Shown: one piece after another, positions 13,101-20,986 of the stretch | Layout of the letters: every line of letters begins with the position of its first letter | Numbering within the stretch: the first letter of the stretch is position 1 | NCBI GenBank assembly: GCA_023271485.1 | Contig: JALPXT010000009.1 | Span: 1-21,485 of the forward strand | DNA: 21,485 bases | Source: Dehalococcoidia bacterium | GTDB taxonomy: Bacteria > Chloroflexota > Dehalococcoidia > SZUA-161 > SpSt-899 | Direction: 5' to 3' | Notes under the pieces: model-generated | The model's input: the letters and a program-made list of their open reading frames with translations, nothing else | Database searches by the model: none | Told to the model about the DNA's origin: nothing | Translations under genes and position numbers: made by a program

Positions 13101-14918
13101 ATGATGTTACAAGCTATAAAAGAGCTAGGGGAGGAAAAGCTGCAACAGGAGGGCATATCTCCAGAGAACATAGCCAACAAAGTGCTATCGACAGTGGTAC
13201 AAGACCCAAATAAAAACGGGAATTATCCCAACGTTTTTGTGGTGCTTTTTCGCAAGACTGACGGCGGGTTCAATTATGACCGCATCCAAAGAGAGGAAAG
13301 CACGAAGACTAAAATCTCTCGCTATCTATACCGACGGGGATCCCCCAACGGCCCAAATATAACCCCCACGTGTCTGGTTACGGATATTGACAAGACGTTT
13401 CGAGTAAAGCTGGAGGGCTGGTTTACCAAGTTTGGCCAGGCTAACCCATTGTTCGCCGAACTACACAGGGCAATAGCAACAGACAAGCGCCGTATTCTCG
13501 GGGACATCAAAAGAGAAGCCGAGTTCATCTCTTCTGTGAAAAAGCAGGAAAACATAGTCCTCACCGTGGGCTTATGGGAAGATGAGAAACTCAATTATCC
13601 GGGCGATTACAGCGAATTCCGAGACCTTCTCCGTGAGGAGATATTTAACAAATATCGCGGCATTTCAACAAAGGATCATGTTTGTGCAGTCTGTGGAGAG
13701 AAGAAAGTAGAGGTCTTTGGTGAAGCACTGAGCCAGATTTTCAAGTTCTATACTCTGGACAAGCCGGGGTATATTGCTGGAGGATTCAGGCGGGAAGAGG
13801 CCTGGAAGAACTTCCCTATTTGCTTAGACTGCATGTTCAAGATTGAGGAAGGACAGAAGTTTATCAATGACCACCTGGCATTTCGTATGGGCGGGCAACG
13901 ATACTGGCTCATACCTGAGTTCTTGCGAGGCATTCCTGAAGCCAGCAAGTCTGTCACAGAGTTTTTTCAAATTGCAGATCGATCCGGTGATACACTGCGC
14001 GATGAAAGACTTGCACTCATAACAGAAGACGAGAGAGAAATCCTGAAGGAGTGCGCTGAATTACCGGATCTGCTCACCTACAAGTTCTTTTTCTTTGAGG
14101 CGCAGAAGGGATCGTCAATCCCCCATGAGATCACTCTCCTGGTGGAGGATGTTTTGCCGTCCCGTTTGAGCCGGATATTCGAAGCCAAACAGACGGCGGA
14201 TAGATGCAACCTTCTGCACGACGTAAAAATCAGAAAAAATGAATATGCCGATATTAAGTTTCGGTTCAACGATTTCAGGGGATTCTCCCTCTCCAACAAA
14301 GTCTTTCTGGAAGTTGTCGACCGGGTGTTCAGGGGTCTATATCTGGACAGAGGACTGGTTCTCTCATGGCTTATGACTCGAATAAGACAGGAGTTCATAA
14401 AGGACCACTACTTGAAACCGACCCTTCTCCGCGGTCTTTCTGCGCTCCTTTTCTTTGATGAGTTAGGGATGTTTTCGCAGCAACAAGAACAATACAAAGG
14501 AGGTACACCTATGACAGATCTGGCACCGTTAGCCGAGGATTTCTTTGACCGCTACGAACGCACTTTCCGCAGCCCTCCATCAAAAGCCGTCTTCCTTTTG
14601 GGAGTACTCACCGAGGAATTGCTAAATATCCAGTTCGATAAACGAGGCTCAAAGCCTTTCCGCAAAAACCTCAAGAGCCTGATGATGAAGGAGGAGGATT
14701 TCAGAGGGCTCCTTCCCAAGATACAGAATAAGCTGGAGGAGTATGGCAAGAATTGCTACTACAGAAGTCTTGAGACACTGATATCAGACTATTTCCTCCA
14801 ATCCGGACAGGATTGGGATATGTCCACCGATGAGCTCAACTTCTACTTTGTTTTGGGAATGAACTTGGAAGCAACAGTCATCGAAGCTCTTGGGCTCAAG
14901 AAAAAAAGAGAAAGATAA
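13101..14918 (+). CDS. cas8b: Type I-B Cascade large subunit Cas8b (Csh1/TM1802 family)
   Basis: Cas8b is the large subunit of the type I-B interference complex and is thought to read the PAM and help recruit Cas3. The 605 residues fit the Csh1 family: an N-terminal domain starting MMLQAIKELGEEKLQ, a four-Cys zinc ribbon (Cys195/Cys198 in CAVCG and Cys241/Cys244 in CLDCM), and between them the family-typical FYTLDKPGYIAGGF. The C-terminal 135 residues form the helical part that is also made separately as Cas11b. ATG codons at 13101 and 13104 are both possible, after GAAGGGG. Its DNA looks clearly AT-richer than cas6. It follows the cas6 remnant directly and precedes cas7 by 14 bases. Confidence 0.92.
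   Translation: MMLQAIKELGEEKLQQEGISPENIANKVLSTVVQDPNKNGNYPNVFVVLFRKTDGGFNYDRIQREESTKTKISRYLYRRGSPNGPNITPTCLVTDIDKTFRVKLEGWFTKFGQANPLFAELHRAIATDKRRILGDIKREAEFISSVKKQENIVLTVGLWEDEKLNYPGDYSEFRDLLREEIFNKYRGISTKDHVCAVCGEKKVEVFGEALSQIFKFYTLDKPGYIAGGFRREEAWKNFPICLDCMFKIEEGQKFINDHLAFRMGGQRYWLIPEFLRGIPEASKSVTEFFQIADRSGDTLRDERLALITEDEREILKECAELPDLLTYKFFFFEAQKGSSIPHEITLLVEDVLPSRLSRIFEAKQTADRCNLLHDVKIRKNEYADIKFRFNDFRGFSLSNKVFLEVVDRVFRGLYLDRGLVLSWLMTRIRQEFIKDHYLKPTLLRGLSALLFFDELGMFSQQQEQYKGGTPMTDLAPLAEDFFDRYERTFRSPPSKAVFLLGVLTEELLNIQFDKRGSKPFRKNLKSLMMKEEDFRGLLPKIQNKLEEYGKNCYYRSLETLISDYFLQSGQDWDMSTDELNFYFVLGMNLEATVIEALGLKKKRER
14511..14918 (+). CDS. cas11b: Cas11b small subunit from an internal start in cas8b
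   Basis: A perfect AAAGGAGGT (14496-14504) lies 7 bases before an in-frame ATG (14511, Met471 of Cas8b). Starting there gives a 135-residue, mostly helical protein beginning MTDLAPLAEDFFDRYERTF. In type I-B, I-C and I-D systems the small subunit Cas11 is known to be translated from within cas8 or cas10d, and its size and position match here. No separate cas11 gene exists in the locus. Cas11 forms the belly of Cascade and stabilises the R-loop. The inference rests on the start signal and the family precedent. Confidence 0.8.
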   Translation: MTDLAPLAEDFFDRYERTFRSPPSKAVFLLGVLTEELLNIQFDKRGSKPFRKNLKSLMMKEEDFRGLLPKIQNKLEEYGKNCYYRSLETLISDYFLQSGQDWDMSTDELNFYFVLGMNLEATVIEALGLKKKRER

Positions 14919-14932
14919 GGAGGAAAACTGAC

Positions 14933-15889
14933 ATGTCCGGCATAATCAAAAACAGATCGGAAATCCTGTTCATCTATGATGTCACCGATACCAACCCCAA
15001 CGGTGACCCGATGGATGAGAACAAACCTCGTATCGACGAGGAGACGGGTCATAACATAGTTACCGACGTACGTTTGAAGAGAACGGTAAGGGACTATCTT
15101 CATGACTTTAAGCAAAAAGAGATATTTGTGCGGGAAGAGAGAGATGACACAGGAAATCTAAAAACAAAAGAGGCCATCTATGAACACTATGGTTCTCCTG
15201 ATAGAGTTAAGGAGAAGTGCGTAGACATCCGGCTTTTCGGGGGCACTTTTGCCCTCAAGAGAAAAGGCGGGGAGAAAAAGGGCAAGACACCAGAGGAAGA
15301 ATCTGCCGAAAGAGCATTTGCTCTCACCGGGGCGGTGCAGTTCAAATTTGGCAGATCTCTTAATAAAGTAGGGGAACCCACTTTTGTTCGGGGACATACA
15401 GTGATGCCTTCGGGGACTGAAAAGAGACAAGGCACATTCCCTGAACAATATATCTTGCCCTATTCACTCATAGCCTTTTATGGAATTGTCAATGAAAATG
15501 CAGCAAAAACCACACGGATGACTGAAGCTGACCTGCAACTTCTATTGGAAGGCCTGTGGGATGGTACCAAAAACCTGATCACCCGGTCTAAGATGGGGCA
15601 GATGCCGCGATTCCTCCTCCAGGTGATCTATAAAGAGCAAAACTATCATATTGGAGAACTGGATCGCAGGATCAAGCTACTCTCAGACAAAAGGGATGAG
15701 CAGATTCGGGATGTTTCGGAGATAAGATTGGATCTTACTGATCTGGCCAGGACTCTGGAGGAGAATAAGGACAAGATCGAGAAGGTTTGCTACGTCAAGG
15801 ATAAGCGATTGACCTTGGTCAAAGGGGAACAGATGGTTGAAGTGCAAGAGATTGCCACCGAAATCAAGTTTGAGCCGTTGGGGTTCTGA
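14933..15889 (+). CDS. cas7: Type I-B Cascade backbone Cas7 (Csh2)
   Basis: Cas7 polymerises along the crRNA as the backbone of Cascade. The 318 residues carry the Csh2 N-terminus with DVTDTNPNGDPMDENKPRID and TDVRLKRTVRDYL, then CVDIRLFGGTFALK, GAVQFKFGRSLNKV and a middle segment ILPYSLIAFYGIVNENAA, all characteristic of the family's RRM core and thumb. The length is normal. A textbook AAGGAGG lies before the ATG. It follows cas8b by 14 bases and precedes cas5 by 2, so the three Cascade genes are tightly coupled. Confidence 0.93.
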   Translation: MSGIIKNRSEILFIYDVTDTNPNGDPMDENKPRIDEETGHNIVTDVRLKRTVRDYLHDFKQKEIFVREERDDTGNLKTKEAIYEHYGSPDRVKEKCVDIRLFGGTFALKRKGGEKKGKTPEEESAERAFALTGAVQFKFGRSLNKVGEPTFVRGHTVMPSGTEKRQGTFPEQYILPYSLIAFYGIVNENAAKTTRMTEADLQLLLEGLWDGTKNLITRSKMGQMPRFLLQVIYKEQNYHIGELDRRIKLLSDKRDEQIRDVSEIRLDLTDLARTLEENKDKIEKVCYVKDKRLTLVKGEQMVEVQEIATEIKFEPLGF

Positions 15890-15891
15890 AA

Positions 15892-16617
15892 ATGCCGGAC
15901 CAATTCATCGTTTTCGACGTTTGGGGAGATTACGCTCATTTCAAAAAGCACTATACCACTTCGTCCCCGTTGACTTTCACCATTCCACCAAGGACTACGG
16001 TCACTGGTCTGGTGAGCGCCGTCATTGGTCTGGGCAAAGATGAATATTTACACCATATGACCAAGGATAAGGCTCATGTTGCTGTGCGGCTTCTCAACAC
16101 TGTCAGAAAAACACGGCTTGGTATGAACCTGATTAATACCAAGGATGGCTATTGGACTCCGGTCAAAAAGGGCTTTCATGAACCTCGCACTCAGATACGC
16201 TTTGAATTGCTGAAAGACCCGAGATTCCGCATTTACTTCAGTCATCAAGATCTCCAACTTCACGAGGCTCTCATGGAAAACCTCAAGGCTCACAAGTCGG
16301 TCTACACGCCGTGTTTAGGAACCAGCGAGCTAATAGCGAACTTCTCTTATATTGGACAGTTTAGGACATCAGCCAAAGGGGAGGCAAGTCAGTTTATTCC
16401 GGTTGTCACAACTCTGCCGATGGATGTTGCGCTGGACATCAACCTCATGGAACCGGGTTACAAGTTCTTTAAGGAACGAATGCCAACTGAGATGCAAGCG
16501 GGGCGCGACGTTACGGAATATCGCGAAGTTCTCTATGAAATCCAGGGCAAGCCTATCCATGCAAGACTAAAAGAGTCGTTCCTGCTGGAGAATGATGAGT
16601 ACATTGTCACACTCTGA
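15892..16617 (+). CDS. cas5: Type I-B Cascade subunit Cas5
   Basis: Cas5 caps the 5' handle of the crRNA and contacts Cas8. The 241 residues show the Cas5h opening VFDVWGDYAHFKKHYTT followed by PRTTVTGLVSAVIGLG, a Gly-rich loop typical of the RAMP fold, then PRTQIRFELLKDP and the C-terminal CLGTSELIANF. The length is standard. The first ATG lies 2 bases after the cas7 stop, pointing to coupled translation. The last 26 bases overlap the start of cas3 in another frame. Confidence 0.92.
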   Translation: MPDQFIVFDVWGDYAHFKKHYTTSSPLTFTIPPRTTVTGLVSAVIGLGKDEYLHHMTKDKAHVAVRLLNTVRKTRLGMNLINTKDGYWTPVKKGFHEPRTQIRFELLKDPRFRIYFSHQDLQLHEALMENLKAHKSVYTPCLGTSELIANFSYIGQFRTSAKGEASQFIPVVTTLPMDVALDINLMEPGYKFFKERMPTEMQAGRDVTEYREVLYEIQGKPIHARLKESFLLENDEYIVTL

Positions 16618-18955
16618 AGAGGAGATTTTCTCGCACCCTGATGTCACCTTGCGAACGCATTTGGAAGAGGTAGGAAAGGCAGCCCGAGAATTTGCCCTGG
16701 GAACACCGCTGAACCTACCGTTCCCCCAAGAAGCGCTTGTGAAAGCGGCGCAGTTGATGGGTCTCTACCACGATATGGGCAAAGCAACCACCTTCTTTCA
16801 GGACTATCTATCTGAGAGCAATTCCCAGCGCAAGGCGATTCTGAAGAATCAGCCAGAAACCCGCCATAGCTTGATATCTGCAGTGGCAGCTTACTTTGCC
16901 ACCCAAATAGGTCTTTCCAGCTACGATATGGCGCCGGATTGGCGGGAGTTCCTCCCTGTAGCTGTCTTTGTTTCCGTTAGACACCATCACGGAAATCTTG
17001 AGCCCTTGCTGGATGATACAGGTCTTGGTGAGGTGGCCGTTCTCCAAAACCAGACACAGCACTTGCCGCCCCGCTATCTCTCCTTCTTACCTCATTGGGA
17101 GGATGTCTCCTCTCAACTTAAGGCTCTTCCCAGGTCCTGGTCCCTGGGCAAGTTCAAGCTTCTTCGATGGCTTCAACAGGACAGAGGTCTCCTTCCCTAT
17201 CTGCTTCAGAACTTCCTGTTCTCGTTGCTCCTGGATGCTGATAAGCATATCACGGCCTTGGGACAAACTATCCCTCGCCCCCCCGTTGCACCGGACCTGG
17301 TGGATCATTATCGAGCCATCAAGGGATTCGATCATGCCGCCACCTCTATAAATCAACTTCGCAACGCTATCTATGATGAGACCTTAGCCAGCCTGGATAG
17401 TATCCTCTTATCAGGCAATAAGATACTTTCGCTCACTGCACCCACAGGGGCAGGCAAGACTCTCACTGTGCTATCTCTGGCGCTCAGGCTTCGAGAGACG
17501 ATTCGAATCCATTCGGGTCATACCCCTCGGATCATCTATACATTGCCCTTCCTAAGCATCATCGACCAGAATGCCCAGGTCTTCCACGATGTGTTTGAGC
17601 AAGTGCAAGGCCAACCACCTACCAGCGACCTCCTGCTAGCCCACCATCACCTGTCAGAGCTCAGCTTCACAACTCGTGAAAACGAGTATGACATTGGGGA
17701 AAGCGAAATCCTCGTGGAGGGCTGGAACTCTGAGACCGTGATAACAACGTTTGTTCAGTTCTTCCATGCCCTATTTTCAAATCGCAATCGATCTCTACGC
17801 AAGTTCCACAATATCGTTGGCAGCATTGTTATTTTGGACGAAATACAGTCATTTCCGCCCAAGTACTGGTTGCTCTTTAGAGAAACAGCAGAGATCTTAG
17901 CCAAACGCTTCAATACATACTTCATTCTAACCACAGCAACACAGCCAGCGATTTTTGAAAACTGCACAGAGCTTCTGCCTCGGAAGAAGGAGTTTTTCCA
18001 CAGGCTCAATCGAACACAAATCCATGTTCACTTGTCGCCTTCCCAACACCTTTCGGATCTGGGAGAGTTGGTTATAGATAAACTCAAACACGATAACAAG
18101 GATACGCTCATCGTGCTAAACACAATCCGCACTGCCAGAGAGCTGTATGAAGACCTGAAGGCCCCTTTGGATGACTTGGGATTTGAAATCTATTTTCTCT
18201 CTTCTCATGTCGTGCCAAGGGAACGTCTGCGACGCATTCAAGCAATCAAGATGTGTAAATACCCCAAAGTAGTAGTCAGCACCCAGTTAATTGAAGCGGG
18301 AGTGGACCTGGATTTCGAGTGGGTCATTCGTGACCTTGGCCCTCTCGATACTGTCAATCAGGTAGCTGGCCGCACAAATCGAAACTCTCTCAGAGAAACA
18401 GGACAACTGGACCTGATCATGCTCGTCGATGGGAGTGGTCATCGCTTTTGTTCCTATATCTACGATGGATTACTATTGTCTCTGACCTGCGAAGTGATCG
18501 GTAATAAAGAACTCGTCTGTGAACCCCAATTTCTGCAACTAGTTGAAGACTACTTCCGTCGGGTCCGCGGCCGTCTTAGCGACGACAGGTCACGTGAACT
18601 ACTCCAATACCTGCATAACATGAACTACGAGCAAGTAGGAAAATTCCGCCTGATTGACGAGTCAGGCGAGAAGGTAGACATCTTCGTGGAACTGGATGAT
18701 GAAGCCGAGTCGGTTTGGCAAGCCTTCTGCGATGCCAAGAAGATCGCTGATCGGTGGGAACGACGGCAAGCCATCAGAGCTCTTCGAGGGAAGTTCTCCC
18801 CCTACGTACTCTCAGTAACGGCATCACAGGCATTGCAGAACCTCCCCCCTGAGCTTGAAGGCATGCGCTATGTCCCCAGAGGCCAACTTGAGTCATGGTA
18901 CGATCCGGAGACAGGGTTCAAGGTAGAAAGTACCGAAGGAGCACGAATGTTTTGA
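16592..18955 (+). CDS. cas3: CRISPR nuclease-helicase Cas3 (HD plus DExH)
   Basis: Cas3 is recruited to Cascade-bound target DNA, nicks it and degrades it 3' to 5'. The 787 residues hold an N-terminal HD nuclease: His23 in RTHLEEV, His60-Asp61 in GLYHDMGKAT, His92 in RHSLISA, VRHHHGNL at 129-136 and a DADKH segment near 216. A superfamily 2 helicase follows: Walker A APTGAGKT (283-290), DEIQ (416-419), TTATQP (447-452), VVSTQLIEAGVDLD (561-574) and QVAGRTNR (590-597). Every motif looks intact, so it should be active. ATGs at 16592 and 16595 both start within the end of cas5. The stop overlaps the cas4 start as TTGA. Confidence 0.93.
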   Translation: MMSTLSHSEEEIFSHPDVTLRTHLEEVGKAAREFALGTPLNLPFPQEALVKAAQLMGLYHDMGKATTFFQDYLSESNSQRKAILKNQPETRHSLISAVAAYFATQIGLSSYDMAPDWREFLPVAVFVSVRHHHGNLEPLLDDTGLGEVAVLQNQTQHLPPRYLSFLPHWEDVSSQLKALPRSWSLGKFKLLRWLQQDRGLLPYLLQNFLFSLLLDADKHITALGQTIPRPPVAPDLVDHYRAIKGFDHAATSINQLRNAIYDETLASLDSILLSGNKILSLTAPTGAGKTLTVLSLALRLRETIRIHSGHTPRIIYTLPFLSIIDQNAQVFHDVFEQVQGQPPTSDLLLAHHHLSELSFTTRENEYDIGESEILVEGWNSETVITTFVQFFHALFSNRNRSLRKFHNIVGSIVILDEIQSFPPKYWLLFRETAEILAKRFNTYFILTTATQPAIFENCTELLPRKKEFFHRLNRTQIHVHLSPSQHLSDLGELVIDKLKHDNKDTLIVLNTIRTARELYEDLKAPLDDLGFEIYFLSSHVVPRERLRRIQAIKMCKYPKVVVSTQLIEAGVDLDFEWVIRDLGPLDTVNQVAGRTNRNSLRETGQLDLIMLVDGSGHRFCSYIYDGLLLSLTCEVIGNKELVCEPQFLQLVEDYFRRVRGRLSDDRSRELLQYLHNMNYEQVGKFRLIDESGEKVDIFVELDDEAESVWQAFCDAKKIADRWERRQAIRALRGKFSPYVLSVTASQALQNLPPELEGMRYVPRGQLESWYDPETGFKVESTEGARMF

Positions 18956-19470
18956 GTGCCCACGAAGTAGCCGAAAGCGGGCTGATCACCGGCACCCTGA
19001 TCTGGTATTATTACATCTGCCAGCGCGAGGTCTGGCTGATGGCCCATGAGCTGAATCCTGAGGCCGAGAACCCCTTCCTTGAACTGGGACGACTCATCCA
19101 GGAGGAGTCCTATTCCAGGGAGAAGAAAGAGTTCACCGCCCCAGGAATGAAGATCGATCTCCTGCGGAAGCGCGATGGGCAGTTGGTCGTTGCTGAGATC
19201 AAAAAATCCTCTCATTCCACCGAATCGGCCACTATGCAGCTCGTCTATTACCTGTGGAGACTCAGAGAGATGGGCATCGAGGCCAGGGGAGAGCTCCTTG
19301 TGCCGAAAGAACGAAAACGATTTCCTGTTGAACTCACCGATGAACTGGAGAGCAACCTGTTAGAGGCCATGGACAATATAGAGAGAATCATAAATCTTGA
19401 AAAACCCCCTGCACCGGCAAAGACTTCATTCTGTCGCAATTGCGCCTATGCCGAGTTCTGCTGGGGATAA
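18952..19470 (+). CDS. cas4: CRISPR adaptation nuclease Cas4
   Basis: Cas4 trims prespacers next to the PAM and sets their orientation. The 172 residues hold a RecB-like nuclease core (Asp69 in KIDLL, Glu82 and Lys84 in AEIKK) and four cysteines for a 4Fe-4S cluster: Cys23 in YYYICQREVW and Cys161, Cys164 and Cys170 in CRNCAYAEFC. I chose the TTG at 18952, which overlaps the cas3 stop and is followed by LSAHEVAESGLITGT, the usual start of I-B Cas4; AAGGAG lies 10 bases upstream. An in-frame GTG- or ATG-type start at 18895 lies within cas3 and adds unrelated residues. It is followed by cas1 after 6 bases. Confidence 0.92.
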   Translation: MSAHEVAESGLITGTLIWYYYICQREVWLMAHELNPEAENPFLELGRLIQEESYSREKKEFTAPGMKIDLLRKRDGQLVVAEIKKSSHSTESATMQLVYYLWRLREMGIEARGELLVPKERKRFPVELTDELESNLLEAMDNIERIINLEKPPAPAKTSFCRNCAYAEFCWG

Positions 19471-19476
19471 TCAACC

Positions 19477-20472
19477 ATGAAACAACCAATTTACATCTTC
19501 TCGAGTGGAAAATTCGAGCGACGCCAGAATACCCTGTCGTTCGAGGATGCCGAGGGCAAGAGGAAGTATGTCCCCGTGGAGAACACCTCTGAACTGCACA
19601 TCTTTGGCGAGGTAGACCTTAACAAACGGCTGCTCGAGTTCCTCACTCAGCAAGAGATCCTGCTCCACTTCTTCAACCACTACGGCTACTACATCGGCTC
19701 CTTCTATCCCCGGGAGCATTACAATTCCGGCTGTCTTATCCTCAATCAGGCGGAGCATTATCTGGATCCCGACAAGCGACTCGCTCTTGCCCGGCAGTTC
19801 ATTAAGGGAGCAGTGGAGAATATGAAGCGGGTGATCGGTTATTACCTGCGCCGCGGCGCCGACCTGCAGGATGTATTGAATTCTATTGAGGGTTCCAGTT
19901 CTCTGCTGGATCAGCAGTCCTCACCCGAAGCCCTCATGGCCATCGAGGGCAATATTCGGGAGAGTTACTACGAGGCATTCGATATCATCTTGAATCAAGA
20001 AGAGTTCTCCTTTGCCAGGCGGACTCGCCGGCCGCCGCAGAACCGCCTCAATGCCATGATTAGCTTCGGCAACTCGATGATGTATGTCGCCGCCTTGAGC
20101 GAGATATATCGCACCCATCTGGATCCCCGCATTGGCTTCCTGCATACCACCAACTTCCGCCGGTTCTCCTTGAACCTGGACGTGGCCGAGATATTTAAGC
20201 CGGTCTTTGTTGATCGGACGATCTTCTCCCTGCTCAACAAGGGACAGATTCAGGAGAAGCACTTCTCGGAATCGGCGGGCGGGATTTTTCTCACCGAACC
20301 GGGCCGAAAGATATTCATCGAAGAGTGGGAGAAGCGACTCCGCACGACCATCGATCATCCCAAGCTTAAGCGCAAGGTTTCTAATCGTCGTCTGATCCGA
20401 CTGGATCTCTACAAGATCGAAAAGCACCTCTTGGGAGACCAGCCCTACGAACCTTATGCGGCGAGGTGGTGA
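19477..20472 (+). CDS. cas1: CRISPR integrase Cas1
   Basis: Cas1 is the integrase that, with Cas2, joins prespacers to the leader end of the array. The 331 residues have the N-terminal beta domain (MKQPIYIFSSGKFERRQNTL) and a helical C-terminal domain with the metal site: Glu157 in MAIEGNIRE, His223 in GFLHTTNFRR and Asp235/Glu238 in SLNLDVAEIFKP. This is the type I-B branch by its size and context. No domain is missing. It sits between cas4 and cas2, the standard adaptation block. Confidence 0.95.
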   Translation: MKQPIYIFSSGKFERRQNTLSFEDAEGKRKYVPVENTSELHIFGEVDLNKRLLEFLTQQEILLHFFNHYGYYIGSFYPREHYNSGCLILNQAEHYLDPDKRLALARQFIKGAVENMKRVIGYYLRRGADLQDVLNSIEGSSSLLDQQSSPEALMAIEGNIRESYYEAFDIILNQEEFSFARRTRRPPQNRLNAMISFGNSMMYVAALSEIYRTHLDPRIGFLHTTNFRRFSLNLDVAEIFKPVFVDRTIFSLLNKGQIQEKHFSESAGGIFLTEPGRKIFIEEWEKRLRTTIDHPKLKRKVSNRRLIRLDLYKIEKHLLGDQPYEPYAARW

Positions 20473-20475
20473 GAT

Positions 20476-20739
20476 TTGTTTGTGATCATGGCCTATGATG
20501 TGAATGTGGGACGGGTGAACCGGGTACTTAAGATCGGGCGACGATACCTGAACTGGGTACAGAACTCGCTCCTGGAGGGGGAGCTGACCGCGGCTCAACT
20601 GGCGAGGCTCAAGTCTGATGTAAAGAAAGTGATTGATGAAGATGAAGATTCGGTGGTCTTCTATCTGTCGCGGAGACAGCAATACCTGGAACGTCAGATC
20701 ATGGGACAGGATAAGGGTGGAGTGACTCTGGTGATCTAG
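20476..20739 (+). CDS. cas2: CRISPR adaptation protein Cas2
   Basis: Cas2 is the small ferredoxin-fold protein whose dimer bridges two Cas1 dimers during spacer integration. The 87 residues start FVIMAYDVNVGRVNRVLKI, contain RRYLNWVQNSLLEGELT and end with GQDKGGVTLVI, all typical. The start is the TTG at 20476, giving the common M-F-V-I opening, 3 bases after cas1; the next ATG at 20488 would remove part of the first strand. It is the last cas gene, 247 bases before the first repeat. Confidence 0.94.
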   Translation: MFVIMAYDVNVGRVNRVLKIGRRYLNWVQNSLLEGELTAAQLARLKSDVKKVIDEDEDSVVFYLSRRQQYLERQIMGQDKGGVTLVI

Positions 20740-20758
20740 TTGACGGTTAGTTGGTTAG

Positions 20759-20802
20759 TTGGTTGATGGTTTCGCACCCTCAACCAGCAAGCCATCAACC
20801 AA
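20759..20802. repeat. Inverted repeat downstream of cas2
   Basis: TTGGTTGATGG (20759-20769) and CCATCAACCAA (20792-20802) pair over 11 bp with a 22-base loop. Partial pairing extends outward through GTTAGTT and AACTATCAAC. It may end the cas transcript, though it lacks a U-tract. Confidence 0.5.
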
Positions 20803-20933
20803 TAAACTATCAACAGCCGTTGCCTGCCGCCTGTCGACCTCCGGTAGAGCAAAAACCCCCAGGGATCGACACCGGGTCGAGCAAGGAGGATGAGCGATTT
20901 CAGATAGGGAAATGCTGCTCCGGGGCAAGAAAC

Positions 20934-20963
20934 TTGACTTCACCGTGTGTTTTGCGGTAGGAT
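20934..20963 (+). promoter_or_regulatory. Candidate pre-crRNA promoter
   Basis: TTGACT (5 of 6) and TAGGAT (4 of 6) are spaced by 18 bases. Transcription would begin near 20970, about 17 bases before the first repeat, the expected place for an array promoter. Confidence 0.5.
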
Positions 20964-20986
20964 TCTTTTAGACGTGGCAGACTTGG

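Larger units (their letters stand above)
20740..20986 (+). other. CRISPR leader region
   Basis: The 247 bases between cas2 and the first repeat hold no gene. The first part has tandem GGTTAGTT units and an inverted repeat (20759-20802), a likely terminator or spreading repeat. The last 55 bases hold the candidate array promoter and a short CAGAC-TTGG-GTCTG palindrome (20978-20991) across the leader-repeat border. Confidence 0.65.

Noticed and set aside
19921..20682. A long frame antisense to cas1 and cas2
   Set aside because: Both sense genes are complete and conserved; the antisense frame resembles nothing and spans two genes.
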